This document shows positions 41,200-50,358 of a stretch of 52,110 bases of DNA, one piece after another. The stretch is from Bacteroidales bacterium (GTDB taxonomy: Bacteria; Bacteroidota; Bacteroidia; Bacteroidales; UBA3663). The stretch's first letter is position 1. Every line of letters begins with the position of its first letter. A program made the translations under genes and the position numbers. The notes under the pieces are model-generated. The model worked only from the letters and a program-made list of their open reading frames with translations, ran no database searches and had not been told where the DNA came from. Where the stretch lies: positions 1 to 52,110 of the forward strand of contig JAFZBE010000049.1 in NCBI GenBank assembly GCA_017561935.1, written 5' to 3'.

Positions 41200-43038
41200 C
41201 TACAGCGACTGCATGTCGTTTAGCTTCTTATAATATCCGCCGAGGGCGATAAGTTCCTCGTGTGTGCCGCGTTCGACAATCTTTCCTTCGTGGAGCACGC
41301 AGATCTCGTCAGCGTTCTTGATGGTCGATAGGCGGTGAGCGATGGCGATGGTGGTGCGGCTCTTCATCAGGCGTTCGAGGGCCTCCTGCACAAGTCGTTC
41401 CGACTCGGTGTCGAGGGCTGAGGTAGCTTCGTCAAGAATGAGGATGGGCGGGTTTTTGAGGATGGCGCGTGCAATGCTGAGACGCTGACGCTGACCGCCT
41501 GAGAGACGTCCGCCGCGGTCACCTATCATGGTTTGGTAGCCATGTTCGGTTTCCATGATGAAGTCGTGAGCGTTGGCGATACGCGCAGCGGCTTCGACCT
41601 CTTCCTGTGTGGCGCTATCAACGCCGAAGGTGATGTTGTTGAAGATCGTGTCGTTGAAGAGGATGGCCTCCTGATTGACGTTGCCGATGAGGGCGCGAAG
41701 GTCTCCGATACGCACATCGCGCACGTCCTTGCCATCGACGAGGATTTGTCCTTCAAGCACGTCATGATATCGTGGCACAAGATCGACCAGTGTGGATTTG
41801 CCTGAACCCGATTGTCCGACGAGTGCGATGGTCTTGCCCTTGGGCACAGTGAGATTGATGTTGCGCAAAACGAGCGTTTCGGAATTCCTGTATCGGAAAG
41901 AAACGTCCTTGAATTCGATACCCTCTTCGAAGCCTTTCAGTTCCTTGGGTTCTGCAGGGTCGGTGATGGGGTTCTCGGCTTTGAGTATCATGTCGATGCG
42001 ATCCATCGAGGCAAGACCTTGCGGTACGTTGTAGAATGCCTTCGAGAAATCCTTCAATGGGTTGATGACGCTGTAGAGGATAACCAAATAATATATGAAC
42101 ATGGCTGCATCCATCGAGGAGTTGCCGCCCAGGATCAGCCAACCGCCGAACCAGAGTACGATGACGATGAGTACGGTGCCCATGAACTCGGACGTCGGGT
42201 GGGCCGATGATTGACGGATAGCCATGCTGTTGAGCGCACCGCGATAGATGTCGTTGGTGCGCGTGAAGCGTTGCATCATCTTGCTCTCGGCTATGAATGC
42301 CTTGATGACGCGCAGTCCGCCCAAGGTCTCGTCGAGTTCGGTCATAATCTCGCCCCACTGGTCCTGTACAAACTGCGACTTGCGCTTTAGCTTGCGGCTT
42401 ACCGAGCCCATGATCCAGCCAGCGATAGGGATGAAAAGCAGGACGAAGATGGTGAGCTTCCAGCTCAGTATGAACATCGTGAAGAAGCATACCAGGATGG
42501 CGATGGGTGACTTGACAAGCATATCGACCGACGAGGTCAATGCTGTCTCGACCACTTGCACATCGGCGCTCATACGAGCAGTGATGTCGCCCTTGCGCTC
42601 CTCGCTGAAGAAAGAAAGGGGCAGGCGCAAAACCTTGTTGTAAAGTTCCAGACGGATATCCTTGGTGATACCGGTACGGAAGGGTATCATCACTGCCGAC
42701 GAAGCGAAGTAGGAAGCGGTCTTGATGGCCGTCATCACGATGAGCACCACGCCCATGGCGATGAGTGTCCACAGCGCTCCATGGTCGGCGATGAGCTGGC
42801 TCACATACCAGTAGGCATCGTTGATGAGTACGTCCTTGTCGAGATTCGACCAGTCGATGGCCTGATAGACGTACTCCTGCCGATCGACTTGGAAGAGAAT
42901 CTGCAGGATGGGAACCAGGGCAGCAAACGAGAAGATGTTGAGCCATTGGCTCAAGAAGTTCAGGATGATCGACCACACCAGGTTGGCCTTGTATGGACGT
43001 ATATATCGCCGTATGACTTGGAAAAACTGTTTAACCAT
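41200..43038 (-). CDS. ABC exporter (MsbA-like, fused membrane and ATPase domains)
   Basis: A 612-residue half transporter that should work as a homodimer. Six helices lie in residues about 15-330 (NLVWSIILNFLSQWLNIFSF, LWTLIAMGVVLIVMTAIKTA, MLVKSPIAILVCFFTMFILS and others). The ATPase has Walker A LVGQSGSGKSTL, Q-loop VNQEAILFNDTI, signature LSGGQRQRLSIARAI, Walker B PPILILDEATSALD and H-loop AIAHRLSTI. The family exports lipid A or other lipids; sequence alone does not fix the substrate. The gene follows the LysR gene by 4 nt. Confidence 0.93.
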   Translation of the reverse strand: MVKQFFQVIRRYIRPYKANLVWSIILNFLSQWLNIFSFAALVPILQILFQVDRQEYVYQAIDWSNLDKDVLINDAYWYVSQLIADHGALWTLIAMGVVLIVMTAIKTASYFASSAVMIPFRTGITKDIRLELYNKVLRLPLSFFSEERKGDITARMSADVQVVETALTSSVDMLVKSPIAILVCFFTMFILSWKLTIFVLLFIPIAGWIMGSVSRKLKRKSQFVQDQWGEIMTELDETLGGLRVIKAFIAESKMMQRFTRTNDIYRGALNSMAIRQSSAHPTSEFMGTVLIVIVLWFGGWLILGGNSSMDAAMFIYYLVILYSVINPLKDFSKAFYNVPQGLASMDRIDMILKAENPITDPAEPKELKGFEEGIEFKDVSFRYRNSETLVLRNINLTVPKGKTIALVGQSGSGKSTLVDLVPRYHDVLEGQILVDGKDVRDVRIGDLRALIGNVNQEAILFNDTIFNNITFGVDSATQEEVEAAARIANAHDFIMETEHGYQTMIGDRGGRLSGGQRQRLSIARAILKNPPILILDEATSALDTESERLVQEALERLMKSRTTIAIAHRLSTIKNADEICVLHEGKIVERGTHEELIALGGYYKKLNDMQSL

Positions 43039-43042
43039 GTTT

Positions 43043-43972
43043 TTAGATTGTGATCTTGAACTTGAGTATTCGCTCCTTGAGCATCTCCTTGGGCACGACG
43101 TGCTTCACGGCTTCGGCAACGATGTTGAGCATCCGCTCACGCAAGTAATCCTGACGGATGACCAGCGAGATGGTGCGGAAAAACTTCGGCCCTTGGATGG
43201 AGCGCAGGTTGCGTTGCATATCGGCAGGCAGGGCATTGCGGAAGAGTTCCGGAATAAGCGTGTAGCCGCCATTGGTGTTGACGAGATTGATGAGCGTATG
43301 CAGGCCGCCTTGGACGATGGTTGTGTTGTGGAAAGTCTCCTTATGCGTGATGTTGGAGAGTTGCGGATAGTGGTCGTGGAAGGCACGCATAGCCCAATTG
43401 CCACCGTCGAGAAGATCTTCAGCGCGCAGCGAGTCGCGTTGCCAAAGCGGTGAAGTGGGTGACACGTAGAGCAGGAAACGCTCGGTGTATAGCTCTATCT
43501 CCAGCAGGTTGGTGTCCTTGATCTCCGTGCCCGAAACGATGGCCATATCGAGTTCGGCTCGCTGGATACGCTCGATGAGCTGTTCGGCAAACGATTCGGT
43601 GACTGTGGTGTGTACGTTGGGAAATTCCTGGCGCATCACCTTGGCCATGGCGGGGTAGAGGTAGGGAGCAACCGACGGGATGATACCGATGAAGAGATTT
43701 CCCTTGTCGGACTCCTTCTCGTTGAGGACAAGGTCGCGTAGTTGCTGCGAATTGTGGAGGATGACACGTGCCTGGCTGATGATGCGTTTGCCTAGCGCAG
43801 TAGGTTCGATGGGATGTTTCGAACGGTCGAAGATCACCACGTCAATCTCCTGCTCCAATTTGGCTATGGTAGTGCTGAGCGTGGATTGCGTTACACCACA
43901 CGCAGTGGCCGCATTCACGAAGTGACGATGCGTATCAACGGCTACAATATATTCCAATTGCTGGAAGGTCAT
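43043..43972 (-). CDS. LysR-type regulator related to OxyR but without redox cysteines
   Basis: A 309-residue regulator. The N-terminal winged helix (1-65: FVNAATACGVTQSTLSTTIAKLE) is of LysR type. The effector domain follows OxyR-like proteins (GIIPSVAPYLYPAMAKVMRQEFP, ELDMAIVSGTE), but where OxyR has its two Cys the protein reads GGNWAMRAFHDHYP and later residues with no Cys. The only Cys is Cys25 in the DNA-binding helix, so peroxide sensing by a disulfide is not expected. Its promoter overlaps that of nrdD, which runs the other way. It starts a minus-strand series with the ABC exporter, mazG and the peptidase. Confidence 0.9.
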   Translation of the reverse strand: MTFQQLEYIVAVDTHRHFVNAATACGVTQSTLSTTIAKLEQEIDVVIFDRSKHPIEPTALGKRIISQARVILHNSQQLRDLVLNEKESDKGNLFIGIIPSVAPYLYPAMAKVMRQEFPNVHTTVTESFAEQLIERIQRAELDMAIVSGTEIKDTNLLEIELYTERFLLYVSPTSPLWQRDSLRAEDLLDGGNWAMRAFHDHYPQLSNITHKETFHNTTIVQGGLHTLINLVNTNGGYTLIPELFRNALPADMQRNLRSIQGPKFFRTISLVIRQDYLRERMLNIVAEAVKHVVPKEMLKERILKFKITI

Positions 43973-44075
43973 CCTTGAATGTTAAAAAATTTAATACTTG
44001 CGGAGATGAGCTATTTCGCCTTACGAATTGTTGTTTCTAAACAACGGAAAACGGCATTATTGATTTTTATCGATG

Positions 44076-44109
44076 CAAAGATAGAAAAAATCTGTTTGCA
44101 TAGGTCAAA
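44076..44109 (-). promoter_or_regulatory. Promoter of the LysR gene
   Basis: Minus strand TTTG (44106-44109), 22 nt, TATCTTTG (44076-44083). The spacer is two longer than the norm in this window, and the element interlocks with the nrdD promoter. Confidence 0.6.
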
Positions 44110-44126
44110 TCTTTTCCATAATTTTG
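44095..44126 (+). promoter_or_regulatory. Promoter of nrdD
   Basis: TTTG (44095-44098), 20 nt, TAATTTTG (44119-44126). The leader to the nrdD ATG is about 80 nt. It overlaps the divergent LysR promoter by 15 bp. Confidence 0.75.
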
Positions 44127-44210
44127 CAGCCGCAAATGAAAAAACTGTGCTTTTCCCCTTTTTGCAACCCGTGATTTGTATTTTCCTAACTATTCACATT
44201 TTTTATACAC

Positions 44211-46418
44211 ATGATTCAAAAAGTAATTAAACGCGACGGCCGTACTGTCGATTTTAATTTCAACAAGATTGAAGACGCCATCCGTAAGGCGATGGCGCAG
44301 ACCGAGAAGGGCGTGGACGCGATCCTCGCCGCAACAGTAGCAGACAAGATTGCCAAGAATGGCGACGCCCTGATGTCGGTGGAAGCCATTCAGGACCGTG
44401 TGGAGGAGGAGCTGATGGATTCCGAGCGCAAGGAAGTGGCTCGTGTCTATATCTCTTATCGTAACTCTCGTACCATCGCCCGCCGTGCCAAGACACGCGA
44501 GGTGTTTGAGGAGATCATTGGTGCCAAGAAGAACGACATTACCCGCGAAAATGCCAATATGAATGCCGACACTCCGGCAGGCATGATGATGAAGTTCGCC
44601 AGCGAAACCACCAAGCCTTTCGTCGATGACTATCTGCTCGACGAGGATGTGCGTGCCGCTGCCAAGAATGGCTACATTCACATTCACGACAAGGACTATT
44701 ATCCCACCAAGTCGCTCACCTGCGTACAGCATCCGTTGAACACCATCCTTCAGCATGGCCTCAAGGCTGCCCATGCCGAGTCGCGTCCAGCCAAGCGTAT
44801 CGAGACTGCTTCAGTACAGGCTTGCATCTCGTTGGAGACCGCTCAGAACGAAATGCACGGTGGACAAGCTATCCCCGCTCTCGACTTCTATTTCGCACCT
44901 TACGTGCGCCTTACCTACCAGGAGGAGATCCGCAACCTCGAGAGCTATGAAGGCAAGGACTTGAGCCACCTGATGAATGTGGAATTCACCGATTACCTGA
45001 AGAAGGATCTGGCTGACCTTACAGGCGATGAGCGCATCAAGCAGCAGGCCGTCAACCGCACCGTGGGCCGTGTTCACCAGGCCATGGAGGCATTCATCCA
45101 TAACATGAATACCATTCACTCGCGTGGTGGCAACCAGGTGGTATTCTCGTCGGTCAACTACGGTACCGATACTTCGGCCGAAGGACGCTGTGTGATGCGT
45201 GAGCTCCTGCACTCGACCTACGAGGGCGTCGGTAACCATGCTACGGCTATCTTCCCAATTCAGATCTGGAAGAAGAAGCGTGGTGTTAACTATCTGCCCA
45301 ACGATCCCAACTACGACCTCTATCAGCTCGCATGCAAGGTTTCGGCTCGTCGTTTCTTCCCCAACTTCTTGAACCTCGATGCCTCGTACAACTATCATGA
45401 GCTGTGGCGTCCCGATGATCCTGAGCGTTACCTCTATGAAGTGGCTACGATGGGTTGCCGTACCCGTGTGTTCGACAACCGCTTCGGCAAGAAGACCTCC
45501 ATCGGTCGCGGCAACATCTCGTTCACGACCATCAACATCGTGGCATTGGCCATCGAGTGCATGAGCGAGCCTAACCTCGACCGCCGTGTCGAAGTGTTCA
45601 TGCTCCGCCTGAACGAGATGCTCGAACTCACCGCCAAGCAGCTGCACCAGCGCTTCGAGTTCCAGAAGACCGCCCTTGCCAAGCAGTTCCCGCTCGTGAT
45701 GTCCTGCCTGTGGACAGGCGCCGAGAAGTTGAAGCCCACCGACACCATCGCCTCGGTCATCAATCAGGGGACCCTCGGCATCGGATTCATCGGCCTGGCA
45801 GAGTGCCTGATCGCCCTCTGTGGTCATCATCACGGCGAGAGCGATGAGGCTCAGAAACTCGGTCTGAAGATCATCTCCTTCATGAAGAAGAAGGTCGGCG
45901 AGTTCAGCGATCGCTATCAGCACAACTACTCGGTGCTCGCTACACCCGCCGAAGGTTTGGCAGGACGTTTCACCCGCATCGACAAGAAGCGCTACGGCAT
46001 CATCCCCGGTGTGACCGACAAGGACTACTACACCAACTCGAACCACGTGCCCGTCTATTACAAGTGCTCTATTCGCCACAAGGCTGAGGTCGAGGCTCCC
46101 TATCATGATCTGACTGGCGGTGGCCACATCTTCTACGTCGAGATTGATGGCGATGCTACTCACAACCCCGAGACCATCAGCAAGGTCGTTGACCTGATGG
46201 ATGAGCTCAACATGGGTTACGGATCGGTGAACCACAACCGCAACCGCTGCATGGACTGCGGACATGAGGATGCTATCGAGAACGAGCAGGTTTGCCCCGA
46301 GTGCGGTGGCCACAACATCGACCGCCTGCAGCGTATAACCGGCTATCTCGTTGGTACCACCGATCGTTGGAACAGCGGCAAGTTGGCCGAACTCAAGGAT
46401 CGTGTGACCCACTCCTAA
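44211..46418 (+). CDS. nrdD: Anaerobic ribonucleoside-triphosphate reductase
   Basis: A 735-residue class III reductase that makes dNTPs from NTPs without oxygen, using a glycyl radical. Residues 1-95 are an ATP-cone (VIKRDGRTVDFNFNKIEDAI). The catalytic barrel follows (for example IHIHDKDYYPTKSLTCVQHP, GGNQVVFSSVNYG). Four Cys (CMDCGH, CPECGG) near the end bind zinc. RITGYLVG carries the radical Gly711. The activase gene nrdG, which is often next door, is not downstream here. No aerobic reductase is seen in the window. The strictly anaerobic enzyme fits a gut, rumen or oral anaerobe. Confidence 0.97.
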   Translation: MIQKVIKRDGRTVDFNFNKIEDAIRKAMAQTEKGVDAILAATVADKIAKNGDALMSVEAIQDRVEEELMDSERKEVARVYISYRNSRTIARRAKTREVFEEIIGAKKNDITRENANMNADTPAGMMMKFASETTKPFVDDYLLDEDVRAAAKNGYIHIHDKDYYPTKSLTCVQHPLNTILQHGLKAAHAESRPAKRIETASVQACISLETAQNEMHGGQAIPALDFYFAPYVRLTYQEEIRNLESYEGKDLSHLMNVEFTDYLKKDLADLTGDERIKQQAVNRTVGRVHQAMEAFIHNMNTIHSRGGNQVVFSSVNYGTDTSAEGRCVMRELLHSTYEGVGNHATAIFPIQIWKKKRGVNYLPNDPNYDLYQLACKVSARRFFPNFLNLDASYNYHELWRPDDPERYLYEVATMGCRTRVFDNRFGKKTSIGRGNISFTTINIVALAIECMSEPNLDRRVEVFMLRLNEMLELTAKQLHQRFEFQKTALAKQFPLVMSCLWTGAEKLKPTDTIASVINQGTLGIGFIGLAECLIALCGHHHGESDEAQKLGLKIISFMKKKVGEFSDRYQHNYSVLATPAEGLAGRFTRIDKKRYGIIPGVTDKDYYTNSNHVPVYYKCSIRHKAEVEAPYHDLTGGGHIFYVEIDGDATHNPETISKVVDLMDELNMGYGSVNHNRNRCMDCGHEDAIENEQVCPECGGHNIDRLQRITGYLVGTTDRWNSGKLAELKDRVTHS

Positions 46419-46472
46419 CGGCTTTGTATGTTGTAGGACAACTTTTGAAGTTCCATTTAGTTAAATAATCCA

Positions 46473-46530
46473 AAATGTACCGCGGGAATTTGTTTTTGTC
46501 AAAAATGCTGATTATCTTTGCGGTACATTT
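46473..46530. repeat. 11-bp inverted repeat flanking the rubrerythrin promoter
   Basis: AAATGTACCGC (46473-46483) and GCGGTACATTT (46520-46530) are perfect reverse complements. The -33 box and spacer lie between them, and the right arm begins on the last base of the -7 box. Confidence 0.9.
46489..46520 (+). promoter_or_regulatory. Promoter of rubrerythrin
   Basis: TTTG (46489-46492), 20 nt, TATCTTTG (46513-46520). The leader before the ATG at 46573 is about 45 nt. Confidence 0.85.
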
Positions 46531-46572
46531 CTAACTTTCAATCTTTTATTCACCAACTAAAACCAAACTATT

Positions 46573-47133
46573 ATGCAGAAGAAATGGATTTGCACCGTTT
46601 GCGGTTATATTCATGAAGGCCCAACTCCTCCCGAGCGTTGTCCACAGTGTCGCGTTCCAGCTTCCAAGTTCAAGGAGCTCGTTGAAGAGGCTGGAGGCCT
46701 CCAGTTCGTTCAGGAACACGTTATCGGCATTGCCAAGGAATATGGCGTTGACGAGGAGATGATCAAGGACCTCAACGCCCACTGGCAGGGCGAGTGCTCG
46801 GAAGTTGGCCAGTATCTGGCCATGAGCCGTCAGGCCGATCGCGAGGGTTATCCTGAGGTAGCTGACGCTTTCCGCCGCTACGCTTGGGAAGAGGCTGAGC
46901 ATGCTGCCAAGTTTGCAGAGCTTCTCGGCGATGTTGTCTGGGATACCAAGACCAACCTTGAGAAGCGCATGAATGCTGAGGCTGGTGCTTGTGAGGATAA
47001 GTTCCGCATTGCTAAGAACGCCAAGGCCAAGGGCTGGGATGCCATCCACGATACCGTTCATGAGATGGCCAAGGACGAGGCACGTCATGGCAAGGGCTTC
47101 GAAGGCCTCTTCAACCGTTATTTCAAGAAATAA
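46573..47133 (+). CDS. rbr: Reverse rubrerythrin (N-terminal rubredoxin domain)
   Basis: A 186-residue protein that reduces hydrogen peroxide (and perhaps oxygen) with electrons from NADH systems in anaerobes. Unlike classic rubrerythrin, the rubredoxin iron site comes first: Cys7, Cys10 (ICTVCGYI), Cys23, Cys26 (CPQC). The di-iron four-helix domain follows with [23 protein letters not shown] and [11 protein letters not shown] supplying Glu and His ligands. The order matches the reverse rubrerythrins of clostridia and Bacteroidota. It stands alone between its own promoter and terminator. Confidence 0.95.
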   Translation: MQKKWICTVCGYIHEGPTPPERCPQCRVPASKFKELVEEAGGLQFVQEHVIGIAKEYGVDEEMIKDLNAHWQGECSEVGQYLAMSRQADREGYPEVADAFRRYAWEEAEHAAKFAELLGDVVWDTKTNLEKRMNAEAGACEDKFRIAKNAKAKGWDAIHDTVHEMAKDEARHGKGFEGLFNRYFKK

Positions 47134-47151
47134 TCCTAAAACTATCGAGAC

Positions 47152-47185
47152 GAAGGGTGTGCCGTTCCGACACACCCTTCTTTTT
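47152..47185 (+). terminator. Terminator after rubrerythrin
   Basis: GAAGGGTGTG and CACACCCTTC form a 10-bp stem with a 9-nt loop, followed by TTTTT. It lies only 6 nt before the nitrilase ATG. Confidence 0.9.
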
Positions 47186-47190
47186 GGACA

Positions 47191-47985
47191 ATGAATATCT
47201 CCCTTTATCAACAGGACATACAGTGGCTTGACCCGGAGGCCAACTACCGAAAAATTGAGACAGTCCTGAGCCAGATGCCCGATACCGATCTTCTGGTGCT
47301 GCCCGAGATGTGCAACACCGGATTCGTTACTGTTCCTCAGTCTGGCCAAACGGAATACTTTGTCGATGTCGAGCAACGTCTGCTCGACCTCTCACGTCGT
47401 TATCAGACGGCCCTCTGTGGCTCGTTTGCCGTTTGTCTGTCGCCTCGACGAAAGGATGCCGTCAATCGAGAGAACAATCGCAACCGTTGTTATTTCGTCA
47501 CCCCAGAGGGTGAGCTGCATCATTACGATAAGCACCACCTGTTCAACGTCGGTGACGAAGGCCTTGGTTATTTGCCGGGACGGGAGCAATGTATCGTCAC
47601 GTGGCGGGGAATACGTTTCTTCCTGCTCGTTTGTTTCGATTTGCGTTTCCCTGTTTGGTCGAGGTTTACGCCGAGCAATTCGTACGACATACTGGTTTGT
47701 GTAGCCAATTGGCCCCATCGGCGCCAATTGGCATGGGAGACACTGCTGCCTGCCCGTGCCATTGAAAACCAGGTATATGCCATTGGCGTCAATAGGATGG
47801 GCCAGGACATCATCTGCGACTACAAAGGTGGAACGCGAGCCATTCATCCCTATGGTCATATCCTTGCTCATTGTCCCGATGGCGAGGAGGGTGTCTGCAC
47901 CTTCACCCCTGATATGCAAAAACTCGAGGACTTTCGCCGAAAGTTCCCGAGTCAAGCCGATTCCGACAGATTCTCCATCCTTTAG
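47191..47985 (+). CDS. Carbon-nitrogen hydrolase, omega-amidase YafV type
   Basis: A 264-residue nitrilase-fold amidase. The catalytic triad is Glu39 (VLPEM), Lys114 (YDKHHLF) and Cys148 (LVCFDLRFP). VNRMGQD and DYKGGTRAIHPYG are typical of the YafV/Nit2 branch. That branch hydrolyses alpha-ketoglutaramate and alpha-ketosuccinamate, products of glutamine and methionine transamination. Substrate assignment is by similarity. The rubrerythrin terminator directly upstream leaves little room for an own promoter. Confidence 0.9.
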   Translation: MNISLYQQDIQWLDPEANYRKIETVLSQMPDTDLLVLPEMCNTGFVTVPQSGQTEYFVDVEQRLLDLSRRYQTALCGSFAVCLSPRRKDAVNRENNRNRCYFVTPEGELHHYDKHHLFNVGDEGLGYLPGREQCIVTWRGIRFFLLVCFDLRFPVWSRFTPSNSYDILVCVANWPHRRQLAWETLLPARAIENQVYAIGVNRMGQDIICDYKGGTRAIHPYGHILAHCPDGEEGVCTFTPDMQKLEDFRRKFPSQADSDRFSIL

Positions 47986-48023
47986 CGAGCGAAGCTTCTG
48001 TCAACCGGTCGAAACAATGTAGA

Positions 48024-48953
48024 TCAGAACAGGTTCTTCTTCTTCATGTAGAGATAACCGCACAGCGAGAGGATCATCGTGCCCACGAGTATGGCGCCGA
48101 AGGCAAAGGGGTTGGTCTCGAGTCCATTGGGCACATTCATGCCGAAGAAGCCGCCGATGCCTGTAGGTATCATCAGAATGATGGTGATGGTGGTCAGGCG
48201 CTTCATGATGGCATTCAGGTTGTTCGAGATAATCGATGCATACGATTCACGCTGACGTTCGAGCACCTCACTATAGATGTTGGCCGTGGCGTAGGCCTGT
48301 TGAAGCTCGATCTCAACATCGTCGAGCAGGTCTTCGTCGTACGGCAGGTGGCGCAGATGCTTCTTGAGGCGCACCATAACGACTTCGTTGCCACGCATCG
48401 AGGTGACAAAATACACGAGGAACTTTTCGATACCCATCATCTTCTGCAGTTGTTCATTCTGCAACGATTCCTCCAGGGCCTCTTCAGCCTGCTTCATCAT
48501 CACGTTCATCTGCTTGAGGTACTTCAGGTACCACACCGAACTGCTGAGGAAGATTGATAGCATCAGGTCATAGCGTTGCCGGTCCTCAAACTGTTTGCGA
48601 ATCGTGTAGCGGATGAAGTCATCGATCATCTCGGTCTTGTAGTAGCAGATGGTGATGAAGATCTCGCTGTGTATCAGGATAGCCAAAGGCACGGTCGAGA
48701 AGATGGGATCGCCGTCTTCGTCAAGCTCCTTGTTCGGCACGCGGATAAGGGTCATCAGCCAGCCGGATTCGCTCTCCGTACGCGGACGTTCTTCAGTATC
48801 TTCAACGTCTTGGATGAAGTCCATAGGCGCACCAAAACGGCTCTCCAGGTCACTTAGTTCATCTTGCGATGGCTGCGTAACCTGGACCCAGCAGTCCGAT
48901 TCCCATTCGGGAAGTTGCCTGAAGCCTCCTTTGCACTTCCAGTATTCTGTCAT
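48024..48953 (-). CDS. corA: CorA family magnesium/cobalt transporter
   Basis: A 309-residue protein. A large soluble alpha/beta funnel is followed by two C-terminal helices (ITIILMIPTGIGGFFGMNVP and FAFGAILVGTMILSLCGYLY). The GMN selectivity motif stands at the end of the first helix (FFGMNVPNG). A short KKKNLF tail faces the cytoplasm. It transports magnesium as a pentamer in the family. Divergent from the THUMP-like gene. Confidence 0.95.
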   Translation of the reverse strand: MTEYWKCKGGFRQLPEWESDCWVQVTQPSQDELSDLESRFGAPMDFIQDVEDTEERPRTESESGWLMTLIRVPNKELDEDGDPIFSTVPLAILIHSEIFITICYYKTEMIDDFIRYTIRKQFEDRQRYDLMLSIFLSSSVWYLKYLKQMNVMMKQAEEALEESLQNEQLQKMMGIEKFLVYFVTSMRGNEVVMVRLKKHLRHLPYDEDLLDDVEIELQQAYATANIYSEVLERQRESYASIISNNLNAIMKRLTTITIILMIPTGIGGFFGMNVPNGLETNPFAFGAILVGTMILSLCGYLYMKKKNLF

Positions 48954-48977
48954 GACAAATTAACCCAATTCACATAA

Positions 48978-48992
48978 TTTCGCGTCGCGAAA
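48978..48992. promoter_or_regulatory. 15-bp palindrome upstream of corA
   Basis: TTTCGCG-T-CGCGAAA is perfect around a central T, 25 bp before the corA start. It may be an operator of corA; no known regulator fits. Confidence 0.4.
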
Positions 48993-49038
48993 ATAATCTT
49001 TTTTTCAATAGAATGGTCTAAATAATCGGAAAATTTAT

Positions 49039-49046
49039 TATTTTTG
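49039..49046 (+). promoter_or_regulatory. -7 box upstream of the THUMP-like gene
   Basis: TATTTTTG fits TAnnTTTG. No TTTG is found 20 nt upstream. The next ATG is 55 nt further. Confidence 0.5.
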
Positions 49047-49101
49047 CAGCGATTTTTCGTATAAGTTTGCATTTTGCCCACTTATAAAAGCAATTTCAAG
49101 C

Positions 49102-50358
49102 ATGGAATGGACCCCTGAAATACAGCAATTCATTACCAATCATCTGGCCGATGATACGGCGCGGTTGTTGTTTTCGGCCCATCGCTATCCTGGTATCGAC
49201 ATGACTTTTGCAGTCGAGCAGATTGAGGCACGACGCCGCCTTCGCAACAAGTTGCCCGAGTGGTATGCCGACCCCGACCTCATCATGGGGGGCAAGATTC
49301 CGGCTGAGCAGTGTTCGTCGGAGACGACAGCCCGATTTAAGCGTACCATTATGCTGCCTGATGCACGCAGCCTTTGCGACATGACGGGCGGTATGGGTGT
49401 TGATTTCTGGTATATGTCGCGCCAATTGGATTATGCCATCTATACCGAGCGCTTGCCCCATCTTTGCGAAGCGGCCCGTCATAATTTCGCGGTGCTTTCG
49501 GCCAAGGACTTGGGCCAACCAACGCGGATAGAAGTGCGAGAAGGACTTTCCACCGAACTGCCTATCCCCGATGTAGATGTGATTTATCTCGATCCGGCAC
49601 GTCGTTCGACCGACGGCTCGCGTATCTTTGAGATCAGCGATTGCGAACCCGATGTCGTGGCTTGGCAGGACAACCTGTTGGCTCACTGTCGCCAGCTCAT
49701 CACCAAGGTCTCGCCCATGGCCGATATTTCACGCACCGTAGCGCGGCTTCGTCACGTCAGCGGTGTTCATGTCCTTTCGGTCAAGGGGGAATGCAAGGAA
49801 CTGCTCGTCACGCAGTGTCCCGAAGCGTCTTCATCGGCACATATCGGCGATTACCCTATCCACTGCCTTGACTTCTATCCCGACCGGACCATCGAGTTCC
49901 ACTTCGTGCACCAAGACGACGAGTTGTCAGCTCCGAAGCTTCATGTCTCTCGTATTGCCACGAGTTTGGGCGACTGGTTCTACGAGCCCGATGTCAGCAT
50001 CATGAAGGCCCAGGGTTTCGATGCGCTCCTTGCAGCCTATCCGGTGCAGATGCTTGATGCCGATTGCCATTATTTCACTTCCTCGGCATTGATACCTGAC
50101 TTCCCTGGTCGAATCTTTGCCATCGACGAGCAGTTGAAGTTCGCCTCGAGTAACTTGAAGGCACTTCGTGCACATGTCCCTCAGGCCAATATAGCCGTCC
50201 GTAATTTCCCGCTCACAGCCGATGCATTACGTAATCGCACGGGTATTCGCGATGGGGGAGATGTCTATCTGTTTGGAGCAACAGTAAGCACTGTGGGTCC
50301 CGTTCTTATCCGTTGTCACAAGTTTAATAATCTTCGAAATGAAAACTCTTCGTTATAG
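49102..50358 (+). CDS. THUMP-like/class I SAM-dependent methyltransferase domain protein
   Basis: A 418-residue protein. A helical N-terminus (1-85) precedes a Rossmann methyltransferase domain with motif I CDMTGGMGVDFWYMS (DxxGGxG) and VDVIYLDPARRS as motif IV (DPAR in place of DPPY/NPPY). The remaining half is the THUMP-like C-terminal domain of Bacteroidota proteins. A nucleic-acid substrate is likely from the DPAR motif. The start ATG follows the -7 box. The last 20 bp overlap the next gene. Confidence 0.85.
   Translation: MEWTPEIQQFITNHLADDTARLLFSAHRYPGIDMTFAVEQIEARRRLRNKLPEWYADPDLIMGGKIPAEQCSSETTARFKRTIMLPDARSLCDMTGGMGVDFWYMSRQLDYAIYTERLPHLCEAARHNFAVLSAKDLGQPTRIEVREGLSTELPIPDVDVIYLDPARRSTDGSRIFEISDCEPDVVAWQDNLLAHCRQLITKVSPMADISRTVARLRHVSGVHVLSVKGECKELLVTQCPEASSSAHIGDYPIHCLDFYPDRTIEFHFVHQDDELSAPKLHVSRIATSLGDWFYEPDVSIMKAQGFDALLAAYPVQMLDADCHYFTSSALIPDFPGRIFAIDEQLKFASSNLKALRAHVPQANIAVRNFPLTADALRNRTGIRDGGDVYLFGATVSTVGPVLIRCHKFNNLRNENSSL

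Noticed and set aside
41762..42976. A 404-codon minus-strand frame within the ABC exporter gene
   Set aside because: It is a second frame of the same strand, rich in His, Arg and Pro; the exporter frame holds all the ABC motifs.
44811..46412. A 533-codon minus-strand frame opposite nrdD
   Set aside because: nrdD on the plus strand is complete with all motifs; the opposite frame has no known domain and results from codon bias.
46473..46530. Invertible promoter as in Bacteroides capsule loci
   Set aside because: Arms of 11 bp with only 36 bp between them are far shorter than known invertible segments, and no invertase is nearby; kept only as a possible operator.
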